A DNA stretch of 64,000 bases. It comes from Nocardia aurantia. GTDB taxonomy: Bacteria > Actinomycetota > Actinomycetes > Mycobacteriales > Mycobacteriaceae. Positions within the stretch are counted from its first letter, which is position 1; every line of letters begins with the position of its first letter. The notes below the pieces were generated by a model. That model was not told where the DNA came from and ran no database searches. It was given only the letters and a program-made list of their open reading frames with translations. The DNA is taken from assembly GCF_009604425.1 (NCBI RefSeq), contig NZ_WEGI01000011.1, positions 62,001 to 126,000 on the forward strand, given 5' to 3'. This document shows positions 42,431 through 51,004 of the stretch, piece after piece. Both the position numbers and the translations under genes were made by a program.

Positions 42431-43173
42431 CCGCGACGACCGGACGTTCCGCGCTGGTGACCGGCGGCGGCAGCGGGATCGGGGCGGCCTGCGCCCGCGC
42501 GCTCGCCGCCGCCGGGGTCGCCGTCACGGTCGCCGACATCGACGGCGCCGCCGCGGCGGCCGTGGCCCGGGAGATCGGCGGAAGGCCGTGGGAGGTGGAC
42601 CTGCTCGACGTGGCGGACCTGGAGGAGCTGCGGCTGGAGGTGGACATCCTGGTCAACAACGCGGGGGTGCAGACCGTCAGCCCGCTGGAACAGTTCCCGC
42701 CCGCGCGATTCCGGAACATGCTGGCGCTCATGGTGGAAGCGCCGTTCCTGTTGATCCGGGCCGCCCTGCCGCACATGTACGGGCAGGGCTTCGGGCGGGT
42801 CGTGAACATCTCCTCGGTGCACGGGCTGCGCGCCTCGGAGTTCAAGTCCGCGTACGTGACCGCCAAACACGCACTGGAGGGGCTGTCCAAGGTGACGGCC
42901 CTGGAGGGCGGCGTACACGGGGTCACCAGCAATTGCGTGAATCCCGGCTATGTGCGAACGCCGCTGGTGGATAAGCAGATCGCCGAACAGGCTGCGGCGC
43001 ACGGGATTCCGGAGCAGCAGGTGCTGGAGCGGGTACTGCTCACCGAAAGCGCCATCAAGCGCCTCATCGAGCCGGAAGAGGTTGCGGCGCTGGTGGTCTG
43101 GCTGGCCTCGGCGCACGCCGGCATGGTGACCGGGGCGTCGTACGTGATGGACGGCGGCTGGAGCGCGCGGTGA
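42427..43173 (+). CDS. 3-hydroxybutyrate dehydrogenase (SDR family)
   Basis: A 248-residue classical SDR that should oxidise D-3-hydroxybutyrate to acetoacetate with NAD+. It has the glycine motif ALVTGGGSGIGAACA, NNAG in VDILVNNAGVQ, catalytic Ser in NISSVHG, YVTAKHALEGL (Tyr/Lys pair) and the family-typical SNCVNPGYVRTPLVDKQI. LTESAIKRLIEPEEVAALV is also characteristic of this dehydrogenase. It is translated together with the MHS carrier (ATGA overlap). Confidence 0.9.
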   Translation: MTATTGRSALVTGGGSGIGAACARALAAAGVAVTVADIDGAAAAAVAREIGGRPWEVDLLDVADLEELRLEVDILVNNAGVQTVSPLEQFPPARFRNMLALMVEAPFLLIRAALPHMYGQGFGRVVNISSVHGLRASEFKSAYVTAKHALEGLSKVTALEGGVHGVTSNCVNPGYVRTPLVDKQIAEQAAAHGIPEQQVLERVLLTESAIKRLIEPEEVAALVVWLASAHAGMVTGASYVMDGGWSAR

Positions 43174-43286
43174 GCCGGGCCGGATGCGCCGCGCCCGGCG
43201 CGACGACGCCCAGCCGCCCGTTCGGTGCGGGCAGCCGGGCGTCCGGGGTGGATCCATTCAGGGACCGCGGGATCCACCCCTGCTCG

Positions 43287-44615
43287 TTACTGCGCGGCCG
43301 CGGCGAAACCGGCCCGCAGATCGTCGAGAATGTCCTCGATACCCTCGATGCCGACCGCGAGCCGCACCAGGCCCGGCGTCACGCCCGAGGCCGCCTGCTC
43401 CTCCGGGGTCAGCTGCGAATGCGTGGTCGACGCCGGATGGATCACCAGCGACCGCACATCGCCGATGTTGGCGACGTGGCTGTGCAGGGTGAGGGCCTCC
43501 ACGAACCGCTTGCCCGCGTCCACGCCGCCGGCCAGCTCGAAACCGATCACCGCGCCGACACCCTTGGGCGCCAGCTGCCGCCCGCGTTCGTACCAGGGTG
43601 AGGACTCGAGGCCCGCGTAGTAGACGGTCGTGACGTCGGGCCGTTCCGCCAGGAACGCCGCCACCGCTTGCGCGTTCTGCACGTGCCGTTCGACCCGCAG
43701 GCTCAGCGTCTCGAGGCCCTGGCTGATCAGGAACGCGTTGAACGGCGCGATGGCCGAGCCGAGGTCGCGCAGCAACTGCACCCGGGCCTTCAGCGCGAAC
43801 GCCGGCGCGCCGAGGTCGGCGTACACGACACCGTGGTAGCTGGGATCCGGGACGACGAAGCCGGGGAAGCGCGGCTCGCCGTTCTCGTCGCGCACCGTCC
43901 AGTCGAAGGTGCCGCCGTCGACGATGACGCCCGCGATCGCGGCGCCGTGCCCGCCCAGGTACTTCGTGGCCGAGTGCACGACGATATCGGCGCCGTGGGC
44001 CAGCGGCTGGATCAGATACGGCGTCGGCACCGTGTTGTCGACGATCAGCGGCACGCCGGCCGCGTGCGCCACCTCGGCGATGCCGGGCAGATCGAGGATG
44101 TGGTTCTGCGGGTTGGACACCGTCTCGCCGAACAGCGCCTTGGTGTTCGGCCGGATCGCCGCGCGCCACTGGCCGAGATCGTCGGGGTCGTCCACGAACG
44201 AGACCTCGATGCCGAGCTTCGGCAGGGTGTAGTGGAACAGGTTGTAGGTGCCGCCGTACAGCTTGGGGCTGGACACGATGTGGTCGCCGCTGCCCGCGAG
44301 GTTGAGGATCGCGAAGGTCTCCGCCGCCTGACCGGAGGACAGGAACAGGGCCGCGACGCCCCCCTCCAGCGCCGCGACCCGCTGCTCGACCGCGTCCTGG
44401 GTGGGGTTGGCGATGCGGGTGTAGATGTTGCCCGGCTCCGCCAGCCCGAACAGCGCCGCGGCGTGGGTGGTGTCGCGGAAGGTGTACGAGGTCGTCTGGT
44501 AGATGGGCAGCGCACGGGCGCTGGTGGTCCCGTCGGGGGTCTGGCCCACGTGGATCTGCTTGGTCTCGAAACTCCATGCGGCCGTGGGGTCGATCGGTTC
44601 GGCGGCTTCGGTCAT
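43287..44615 (-). CDS. metY: O-acetylhomoserine aminocarboxypropyltransferase (O-acetylhomoserine sulfhydrylase)
   Basis: A 442-residue PLP enzyme that makes homocysteine (or methionine with methanethiol) from O-acetylhomoserine and sulfide. The Lys that binds PLP is in VVHSATKYLGGHG. SYTFRDTTHAAALFGL, GNIYTRIANPTQDAVEQRVA and HPASTTHSQLTPEEQAASGV are typical of MetY rather than cystathionine gamma-synthase. A structured leader with SAM-riboswitch features precedes it, so it is probably repressed when S-adenosylmethionine is high. The start at 44615 has AGGAG (CATCAGGAGCC) upstream. Confidence 0.94.
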   Translation of the reverse strand: MTEAAEPIDPTAAWSFETKQIHVGQTPDGTTSARALPIYQTTSYTFRDTTHAAALFGLAEPGNIYTRIANPTQDAVEQRVAALEGGVAALFLSSGQAAETFAILNLAGSGDHIVSSPKLYGGTYNLFHYTLPKLGIEVSFVDDPDDLGQWRAAIRPNTKALFGETVSNPQNHILDLPGIAEVAHAAGVPLIVDNTVPTPYLIQPLAHGADIVVHSATKYLGGHGAAIAGVIVDGGTFDWTVRDENGEPRFPGFVVPDPSYHGVVYADLGAPAFALKARVQLLRDLGSAIAPFNAFLISQGLETLSLRVERHVQNAQAVAAFLAERPDVTTVYYAGLESSPWYERGRQLAPKGVGAVIGFELAGGVDAGKRFVEALTLHSHVANIGDVRSLVIHPASTTHSQLTPEEQAASGVTPGLVRLAVGIEGIEDILDDLRAGFAAAAQ

Positions 44616-44673
44616 CGCTGGCTCCTGATGGCGTGTGGGTGCGGCCTGCCGGCCGGCGAGCTGATGGCAGGTG

Positions 44674-44760
44674 GTCCGGCACCACGGTAGGAACCGGTTG
44701 CCGTCGCGGCGATAGTTCCGTTCTCCCTGAGCGCAACCAGCGAGATCCCGGACGCCGGAC
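44674..44760 (-). ncRNA. structured metY leader, candidate SAM-clan riboswitch
   Basis: On the minus strand the leader opens with GTCCGGC (44760-44754) and closes with the exact complement GCCGGAC (44680-44674), giving a 7-bp outer helix around about 73 nt. Inside it are GCCGCGACGGCAACC and, near the end, TGGTGCC. This matches the ..GGCAACC..GGTGC.. core of SAM-I/SAM-IV riboswitches. A TCTC/GAGA pair could form a second helix. The position 59 nt before metY fits the known use of SAM riboswitches in actinomycetes. I cannot assign a subclass. A TAGCAT at 44768-44763 may be the -10. Confidence 0.5.
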
Positions 44761-44915
44761 CGATGCTACGGGTATGCTGCCCGGTCGGATCGAAGGAAAC
44801 AAATTTCACACTCGCGACAGATCGCGGGAATCCGCCGTGTCGGCCGAATTCATCCGAGGTCAGCCCCGATCGCTGACCTGACGGGCAGCTTTCGAGAGGC
44901 GGACACCCATGAGTG

Positions 44916-46163
44916 TCAATTCCCCAGTAGCACCGGCAGTTCGGTCAGGCCGCGGATCAGGGTGGATCGGTAGTAACGCAGCGCTGTCCGGTCGGTGGCG
45001 AGCCGCAGTCGCGGGAACCGTCGCAGCAGGGCGTCGAACGCGACCACTGCTTCCAGCCGCGCGAGTGGCGCACCGACGCAGTAGTGGATGCCGTGACCGA
45101 AGGCCAGATGGCCGGTGGCGTCGCCTTCGAGATCCAGATCGTCTCCGGCCGGAAACTGGGCTGGATCGCGGTTGGCGCCGGACAGCGCGACCTGGACCAG
45201 TTCGCCCGCCGGGATCTCGGTACCGCCGATCGCCACCGGCTCGGTGGTGAATCGCAGGGTGGAGACGTTCACCGGGCCGTCGAAACGCAGGAACTCCTCC
45301 ACCGCGACCGGTATCCGGGCCGGATCGGCACACAGTGCCGCCCAGCGGGTTTCGTCGCGCAGCAGCGCCAGGACGCCGTTGCCGATCAGGTTCACGGTCG
45401 TCTCGTGACCCGCGACCAGCAGCAGGAAGGCCATGGCGACCGATTCGGCCTCGGTGAGCCGATCGCCGTCCTCGCCGGGCTCGAGGATCGTCGACAGCAG
45501 ATCGTCGGCAGGATGAGAAAGCTTGTGCTGCACCAAATTCCGCATGTACCGCGTCATCTGCTCGGCCGCGTCCGTGGTGTCGGGGGAGCGGCCGCCGATA
45601 CCGAGCAGGGTGGCGGTCCAGGCGCGGAAGGAGTCCCGGTCGCCGAGGCCGACCCCCAGCACCTCGCAGATCACGGTGACGGGCAGTGGTATCGCGAACT
45701 CTTCCAGCAGGTCGACGCGGTCGCGGCCGTCGAACCGGTCCAGCAGCTCGGCGGTGATCTGCTCGATGCGCGGCCGCAGGGCCGCGACCTGCCGTGGCGC
45801 GAACGCCTTGCTGACCAGCTTGCGCAGGCGGGTGTGATCCGGTGGGTCGGCGTTGAGCATATGCGCGGTCAGCATCGACTCTCGAAAGTCGACATGCTGA
45901 TCCGGTCGTTTGCGGCGGAACACCTCGATCAATTCCGTGGCGTCCTTGCGCAGTCGCGGATCCGACAGCGCCGCCCGGCCTTCCGGGTAGCCGACGATGA
46001 TCCAGCGGGGGATACCGTCCGGGAAGCGCACGTGGCGCACCGGACCCCGTTCCCGCCACCGCCGATAGTAGGCCTGCGGCTCGGTGAAGAAGTCGTCCCC
46101 CAGCGTTTCGATCACGGCATCGACCACCTCATCGACGCTACGGACCGCCGCCGGACCGTGCAA
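44916..46163 (-). CDS. cytochrome P450, CYP107-like
   Basis: A 415-residue P450 with complete motifs: I-helix LLVAGHETTVNLIGN, K-helix EEFLRFDGPVN (ExxR) and heme loop FGHGIHYCVGAPLARLEA. LNADPPDHTRLRKLVSKAFAPR is the usual C-helix region. Tandem actinomycete P450s of this type hydroxylate macrolides, terpenes or xenobiotics, and no substrate can be read here. The start is unclear. TTG 46163 opens the frame, and weaker GTG options lie just inside. It is on the same strand as the GntR gene 109 bp upstream. The 155 bp between it and the metY leader (44761-44915) hold no gene I can support. Confidence 0.88.
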   Translation of the reverse strand: MHGPAAVRSVDEVVDAVIETLGDDFFTEPQAYYRRWRERGPVRHVRFPDGIPRWIIVGYPEGRAALSDPRLRKDATELIEVFRRKRPDQHVDFRESMLTAHMLNADPPDHTRLRKLVSKAFAPRQVAALRPRIEQITAELLDRFDGRDRVDLLEEFAIPLPVTVICEVLGVGLGDRDSFRAWTATLLGIGGRSPDTTDAAEQMTRYMRNLVQHKLSHPADDLLSTILEPGEDGDRLTEAESVAMAFLLLVAGHETTVNLIGNGVLALLRDETRWAALCADPARIPVAVEEFLRFDGPVNVSTLRFTTEPVAIGGTEIPAGELVQVALSGANRDPAQFPAGDDLDLEGDATGHLAFGHGIHYCVGAPLARLEAVVAFDALLRRFPRLRLATDRTALRYYRSTLIRGLTELPVLLGN

Positions 46164-46272
46164 GCAGCTCGCGTGTCACGCCGCGCCAAGTCGTGGCGAA
46201 GCGACTCGGCCGCAACGTCTTTCGAGCATGGTTCATCGAAATCGATGGTGTACGTGGCAATTCGCGCGCAAC

Positions 46273-46965
46273 TCAGGCGCCCGGATCCACCAGCGCGTGG
46301 AATCCGGCGATGTGCACCTGCACCAGTTCGGCGGCCTTGGCGCCGTGGCCGCGGCGGATCGCGGCGACGATCTCGCGGTGTTCGCGGCGCAGTTCGGCGG
46401 CGACGGCGGGCCAGTCCGACAGTCGCGACACCGCCGCCATCACGTAACCGTGGATCGCCTCGCGCAGCGAGGACATCATCGCCTCGATGAGCACATTGCC
46501 CGCCAGCCCGGTCAGCGCGACGTGCAGATCCGCGTCGAGGCGGTGGAATTGATCGGGACTGAGCGCCGGATCGTCCATCGCGTCGAGCAGTGCGTCGACC
46601 TCCGGCAGCGGATTGCCCGCCGCCCGGAAGGCCGCCTCGCGAACAGCCCAGGTCTCCAACAGGATCCGGGTCTGCACGAGATCGCGCACCGGCAGCGTGT
46701 GGGTGGCGACGTGCAACCGCAGCGCGGTGCCGATGGAGGCGGCCGGATCGGCGGCGACGATCGCGCCGGCGTCCGGGCCGGAGCCGGCGGAGGTGCGCAC
46801 CACGCCCATCGCCTCCAGCACGCGCAGCGCCTCGCGCACCGATGAGCGGCCGACCCCGAGCTCCTCGGCCAGGGCCCGTTCGGCGGGCAGCCTGCCGCCC
46901 ACGACCAGCCGCCCGGCCGCGAGGTCCGACTCGATTCGCTGCAGGACGACTTCGTGGGTTCGCAC
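46273..46965 (-). CDS. GntR-family regulator with FCD domain (LldR-like)
   Basis: A 230-residue FadR/LldR-type regulator. It has an N-terminal winged helix (LVVGGRLPAERALAEELGVG, RSSVREALRVLEAMGVV) and an all-helical FCD ligand domain (ILLETWAVREAAFRAAG, FHRLDADLHVALTGLAGN). It is divergent from lutABC, so it is the expected lactate-responsive repressor. GTG 46965 starts 18 bp from the first of three palindromic sites, with little room for a normal leader. Confidence 0.88.
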   Translation of the reverse strand: MRTHEVVLQRIESDLAAGRLVVGGRLPAERALAEELGVGRSSVREALRVLEAMGVVRTSAGSGPDAGAIVAADPAASIGTALRLHVATHTLPVRDLVQTRILLETWAVREAAFRAAGNPLPEVDALLDAMDDPALSPDQFHRLDADLHVALTGLAGNVLIEAMMSSLREAIHGYVMAAVSRLSDWPAVAAELRREHREIVAAIRRGHGAKAAELVQVHIAGFHALVDPGA

Positions 46966-46982
46966 CCCGGCAGCTTACCTTG

Positions 46983-47037
46983 TGGTCGGACCATAGTGTC
47001 ACAGTGGTCCGACCATAGTGCTACCGTGGTCGGACCA
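46983..47037. promoter_or_regulatory. three phased GntR/FCD operators (TGGTCNGACCA)
   Basis: Three perfect 11-bp palindromes lie at 46983-46993 (TGGTCGGACCA), 47005-47015 (TGGTCCGACCA) and 47027-47037 (TGGTCGGACCA). Successive starts are exactly 22 bp apart, two helical turns, so all lie on one DNA face. They fit the TGGT-N3-ACCA box of FadR/LldR-type regulators and cover most of the 94-bp divergent promoter region. Confidence 0.9.
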
Positions 47038-47059
47038 CATCCGATCGGCGGGAGAGTCC

Positions 47060-47812
47060 ATGCGCATCGCCCTGTTCGCCACCTGTCTGGCGGACGCGCT
47101 GTTCCCGCAGGCGGCGACCGCGACGGTCCGCCTGCTGGAACGCCTCGGTCACGACGTGGTGTTCCTGGCCGGGCAGACCTGCTGCGGTCAGATGCACGTC
47201 AACACCGGCTATCTCGCGGAGGCCGTGCCGCTGGTCCGCAACCATGTGGCGGCGTTCGAGGGCGAATCCTGGGATGCGGCGGTGGCGCCCTCCGGCTCGT
47301 GCGTGGGCTCGGTGCGGCATCAGCACGCGATGGTGGCCCGCCGCGCCGGCGACGACGGTCTGGCCGCGCGGGCCGCGGCGATCGCGGCGCGGACCTACGA
47401 ACTGTCGGAACTGCTGGTCGACGTGCTCGGCGTCACCGATGTCGGCGCGTACTACCCGCACCGGGTCACCTATCACCCCACCTGTCATTCGCTGCGGATG
47501 CTGCGGGTCGGTGACAAACCGCTGCGCCTGCTGCGGGCGGTGCGCGGCCTGACGCTGCTGGAACTGCCCGCGGCGGAATCGTGTTGCGGTTTCGGCGGCA
47601 CCTTCGCGCTGAAGAATTCCGACGTCTCCACCGCGATGCTTGCCGACAAGATGAGCACGGTGCAGCGCAGCGGCGCCGAGGTCTGCACCGCCGGCGACTC
47701 CTCCTGCCTGATGCACATCGGCGGTGGACTGTCCCGGCTGCGCAGCGGAATCCGCACCGTCCACCTCGCCGAGATCCTCGCGGCGACGGAACAGGAGGTC
47801 GCCCGGTCGTGA
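47060..47812 (+). CDS. lutA: L-lactate utilisation protein LutA (LldE)
   Basis: A 250-residue CCG-domain (cysteine-rich) protein of the LutABC lactate oxidation complex. The two CCG motifs are in LAGQTCCGQMHVNTGY and ESCCGFGGTFALKNSDVS, with further conserved Cys in YHPTCHSLRML and CTAGDSSCLMHIGGGLSR. They bind Fe-S clusters. ATG 47060 has GGGAGAG upstream. The stop overlaps lutB by GTGA. Confidence 0.94.
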   Translation: MRIALFATCLADALFPQAATATVRLLERLGHDVVFLAGQTCCGQMHVNTGYLAEAVPLVRNHVAAFEGESWDAAVAPSGSCVGSVRHQHAMVARRAGDDGLAARAAAIAARTYELSELLVDVLGVTDVGAYYPHRVTYHPTCHSLRMLRVGDKPLRLLRAVRGLTLLELPAAESCCGFGGTFALKNSDVSTAMLADKMSTVQRSGAEVCTAGDSSCLMHIGGGLSRLRSGIRTVHLAEILAATEQEVARS

Positions 47813-49290
47813 AGAGCACTTTCCTCGGGACACCGGGTCCGCCGCCGGACGGCGGTAATCTGCGTGGCGCGCAGTCGTTCCCGGCGGCGGCCCGGAAAGC
47901 GCTGGGCGACAGCCAGTTGCGGGCCAATCTGGGTGCGGCCACGGCGACGATCCGCGCCAAGCGGTCCGCGGCGGTGGCCGAGGTCCCGGACTGGGAGCAG
48001 CTGCGCGCGGCCGGTAGCGCGCTGAAGGCGTCGGTGCTGCAACGACTTCCGGAGCTGCTGGAACAGTTCGAGGCCAACGTCACCGCGCGCGGCGGGACGG
48101 TGCACTGGGCGCGCGACGCCGCCGAGGCGAACCGCATCGCCACCGAGCTGATCCGGGCCACCGGCAGCACCGAGGTGGTGAAGGTGAAATCCATGGCGAC
48201 CCAGGAGATCGGGCTCAACGAGCACCTGGCCGAACACGGGATCACCGCGTACGAAACCGATCTCGCCGAACTGATCGTGCAACTCGGACACGACACCCCG
48301 AGCCATTTCCTGGTGCCCGCCATCCACCGCAACCGGGCCGAGATCCGGGAGATCTTCCTCCGGGAGATGCCGGGTGTCGACCCGGCCGTCTCCGACGATC
48401 CGCGCGCCCTGGCGACCGCGGCCCGGACCTATCTGCGGCACAAGTTCCTCACCGCGAAGGTGGCGATCAGCGGCGCGAATTTCGGTGTGGCCGAGACGGG
48501 TACGCTCGCGGTCGTCGAATCCGAGGGCAACGGCCGGATGTGCCTGACGCTGCCGGAGACGCTGATCACGGTGCTGGGCATCGAGAAACTGGTTCCCACG
48601 TTCACCGACCTGGAGGTGTTCATGCAGCTGCTGCCACGCTCCTCCACGGCCGAGCGGATGAACCCCTACACCTCGATGTGGACCGGCGTGCATCCCGGCG
48701 ACGGACCACAGCGGGTGCACGTGATCCTGCTCGACAACGGCCGCACCCGCGTCCTCGCCGACGAGACGGGACGCCCCGCGCTGCACTGCATCCGGTGCAG
48801 CGCCTGCCTGAACGTGTGCCCGGTGTACGAACGCGTCGGCGGCCACGCCTACGGCTCGGTGTATCCGGGCCCGATCGGCGCGATCCTCAGCCCCCAGCTC
48901 ACCGGGGTCACCGGGCCGGACGACCCGAACGCGTCGCTGCCGTACGCCTCCACGTTGTGCGGCGCGTGCTTCGACGCCTGCCCCGTCCGCATCGACATCC
49001 CGAGCATCCTGGTCCATCTGCGCGCGAAGGACATCGACGCGCATCGGGGTGGCCTGCCCGGTCCTCAAGACCTCGCGATGAAGGCCGCGAGCGCGATGAT
49101 GGCCTCGCCGTCGCGCTTCGCCGCCGCGGAACGCGCCACGAAACTCGCCCGCCTGCTGGGCCGGATGCGCGGCCGCATCACCACCCTGCCCTATCCGGGC
49201 TCGAAATGGACCACCAGCCGCGACCTCCCGCTGCCCCCGAAGGAGACCTTCCGGCAATGGTGGGCACGTACCCACGAGGAGCGAGAATGA
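47809..49290 (+). CDS. lutB: L-lactate utilisation iron-sulfur protein LutB (LldF)
   Basis: A 493-residue protein with an N-terminal LutB/LutC-type domain (VKVKSMATQEIGLNEHL, ISGANFGVAETGTLAVVESE) and C-terminal ferredoxin-like clusters CIRCSACLNVCPVYE and CGACFDACPVRIDIP. It transfers electrons from lactate in the LutABC complex. It starts at GTG 47809 overlapping lutA. Its last bases overlap the ATG of a small frame that fills the gap to lutC. Confidence 0.94.
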   Translation: MKSTFLGTPGPPPDGGNLRGAQSFPAAARKALGDSQLRANLGAATATIRAKRSAAVAEVPDWEQLRAAGSALKASVLQRLPELLEQFEANVTARGGTVHWARDAAEANRIATELIRATGSTEVVKVKSMATQEIGLNEHLAEHGITAYETDLAELIVQLGHDTPSHFLVPAIHRNRAEIREIFLREMPGVDPAVSDDPRALATAARTYLRHKFLTAKVAISGANFGVAETGTLAVVESEGNGRMCLTLPETLITVLGIEKLVPTFTDLEVFMQLLPRSSTAERMNPYTSMWTGVHPGDGPQRVHVILLDNGRTRVLADETGRPALHCIRCSACLNVCPVYERVGGHAYGSVYPGPIGAILSPQLTGVTGPDDPNASLPYASTLCGACFDACPVRIDIPSILVHLRAKDIDAHRGGLPGPQDLAMKAASAMMASPSRFAAAERATKLARLLGRMRGRITTLPYPGSKWTTSRDLPLPPKETFRQWWARTHEERE

Positions 49291-49487
49291 CGGCGGCACA
49301 GCGTATTCCGACATCGTATGCGGCGGGTTCCGGACGAGTCCGGGTGCCGTCACCGAGGGTTTCGACCAGGTCGCCCGGCATCGGCCGGGTCGCAGACCAC
49401 GCACCCCGTATTCGTGCGGATCCGGGACTGCCACTCCGAGATCGCCGGGCGAAGCCCGCTTCGACCACTCGCGCCGGGAGCCGCTGA
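49287..49487 (+). CDS. small ORF bridging lutB and lutC
   Basis: A 66-residue frame begins in an ATGA overlap with the lutB stop, with GAGGAGCGAGA as ribosome site, and ends in TGATG sharing a base with the lutC start. The Arg/Pro-rich peptide has no family I recognise. Without it lutB and lutC would be separated by about 196 bp, which is unusual for this operon. It may be a coupling ORF or a degenerate insertion. Confidence 0.35.
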   Translation: MTAAQRIPTSYAAGSGRVRVPSPRVSTRSPGIGRVADHAPRIRADPGLPLRDRRAKPASTTRAGSR

Positions 49488-50110
49488 TGGCCTCCGACGC
49501 CCGCGCGGAGATCCTCGCGCGCATCCACGCCGCGGGAAGTATTGCGCCCGTGCAGATTCCGCGTGACTATGAGCACGCCCCACGGTGCGGCCCGGGCGAC
49601 GTGGCGCGATTCGCCGCCATGGTCGCCGACTACCGGGCGCAGGTCTACCGCACCACCGAATCCGGGATCGCCGACCTCGTGACCGGCCTCCTGTCGCCCG
49701 TTGCCACGGTCGTCGCCCCGGCCGACCTGCCCGAGAGCTGGCGTCCGCGAACCACGCTCGTGCTCGACGGCGATCCCCGCCCGCTGTCGGTGACCGAGCT
49801 GGACGCCGCCGACGCCGTCCTGACCGGCAGCCGCCTCGGCATCGCCGCCACCGGCACCATCGTCCTGGACGCCGGCCCGGCGCAGGGCCGCCGCGCCCTG
49901 ACCCTGGTCCCGGACCGCCACATCTGCGTAGTGCGCGCCGCCGACATCGTCGACACCGTGCCGCAGGCGTTCCGCGCCCTCGACCCGACGCGCCCACTGA
50001 CCTTCGTCAGCGGCCCGAGCGCCACCAGCGATATCGAACTGAACCGCGTCGAGGGCGTGCACGGCCCGCGCACCCTCGACGTGATCCTCGTCGATCCGGC
50101 ATTCGGATAG
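49487..50110 (+). CDS. lutC: L-lactate utilisation protein LutC (LldG)
   Basis: A 207-residue LUD-domain protein, third component of the lactate oxidation complex. Typical parts are ARAEILARIHAAG at the N-terminus, TGSRLGIAATGTIVLDAGP, RRALTLVPDRHICVVRAADI and FVSGPSATSDIELNRVEGVHGPR. The ATG at 49487 overlaps the stop of the bridging frame. It is the last gene of the operon. Confidence 0.93.
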   Translation: MASDARAEILARIHAAGSIAPVQIPRDYEHAPRCGPGDVARFAAMVADYRAQVYRTTESGIADLVTGLLSPVATVVAPADLPESWRPRTTLVLDGDPRPLSVTELDAADAVLTGSRLGIAATGTIVLDAGPAQGRRALTLVPDRHICVVRAADIVDTVPQAFRALDPTRPLTFVSGPSATSDIELNRVEGVHGPRTLDVILVDPAFG

Positions 50111-50229
50111 CACTCGATGCCCGCACGATCCGGTCGTCGCGGGCGTAGCATCGCTGACCTGGTGATGTCATGGGGGCTTGTTGATATCCTCCGCACCGGC
50201 GAGGGTCGCCGGGGCCAGCGAGCGGGACG

Positions 50230-50871
50230 GTGAGTGCGCAAGAGGTGACCGAGGAGCAATCCGGGAAGCTGGTTCCCCGTAGCAAGCGGGGGATGCGCAC
50301 GCGCGGTGCGCTGGTGACGGCGGCGCGTGAGGTGTTCGAGCGCGACGGTTATCTCGATGCCCGGATCAGCGACATCTCGAAGGCCGCGGGGGTGGCCGCC
50401 GGGTCGTTCTACACCTATTTCGACAGCAAGGAAGAGGTGTTCGCCGAGGTCGTCGAGCAGTTGCGGGAGGAGATGCTGCATCCGCACATCCGGCAGCGCT
50501 CCGGTGTCGACGATCCCCGGCTGCTGATCGAGGCCGCGAACCGTGAATATCTGCTCGCCTATCAGCGCAATCATCGGCTGATGGCGGTGCTGGAGCAGGT
50601 GGCGCAGGTCGACGAGCAGTTCCGGACCATCCGGTTCGATCGGGCCAAGGCGTTCGGCGAGCGCAATGCGGCGCTGATCCGGTCGCTGCAGGCCGCGGGG
50701 AGCGTGGAAGCCGATCTGGATCCGTGGGTGACCGCGCTGTCGCTGTCGACGATGACCAGCCGGATGGCCTACATGGTGTTCGTCCAGGGGGAGGGCATCG
50801 CGTTCGAGCGCCTGCTGACCGGGCTGAACCGGATCTGGTTCAACACGTTGGGGCTGAGTCCCGCCCGCTGA
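50230..50871 (+). CDS. TetR-family transcriptional regulator
   Basis: A 213-residue TetR regulator. N-terminal helix-turn-helix in ALVTAAREVFERDGYLDARI, SDISKAAGVAAGSFYTYFDSKEEV. The C-terminal ligand domain is not assignable. It starts at GTG 50230 with GAGCGGGACG upstream. It precedes the SDR/acyl-CoA dehydrogenase genes in the same direction and is a likely regulator of that lipid-type operon. Confidence 0.87.
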   Translation: MSAQEVTEEQSGKLVPRSKRGMRTRGALVTAAREVFERDGYLDARISDISKAAGVAAGSFYTYFDSKEEVFAEVVEQLREEMLHPHIRQRSGVDDPRLLIEAANREYLLAYQRNHRLMAVLEQVAQVDEQFRTIRFDRAKAFGERNAALIRSLQAAGSVEADLDPWVTALSLSTMTSRMAYMVFVQGEGIAFERLLTGLNRIWFNTLGLSPAR

Positions 50872-50886
50872 GCGCGTCCGGCTGCT

Positions 50887-50897
50887 ACCACTGTGGT
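50887..50897. promoter_or_regulatory. short palindrome between the TetR and SDR genes
   Basis: ACCAC-T-GTGGT is a perfect dyad 16 bp after the TetR stop. Two TTGACG sequences (-35 like) follow it within about 65 bp. It may be a TetR operator or a weak hairpin, and the evidence is only symmetry. Confidence 0.3.
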
Positions 50898-51004
50898 GGG
50901 CCGGTTGACGCGCGGCCCGCGCGGCGATGAACTTGACGTCGGGTTCGGATTTGGGGAGTCTGGTCGTGCGCGCGAGCGAACCACAGCGGGAAGGGCGGTA
51001 TTCG

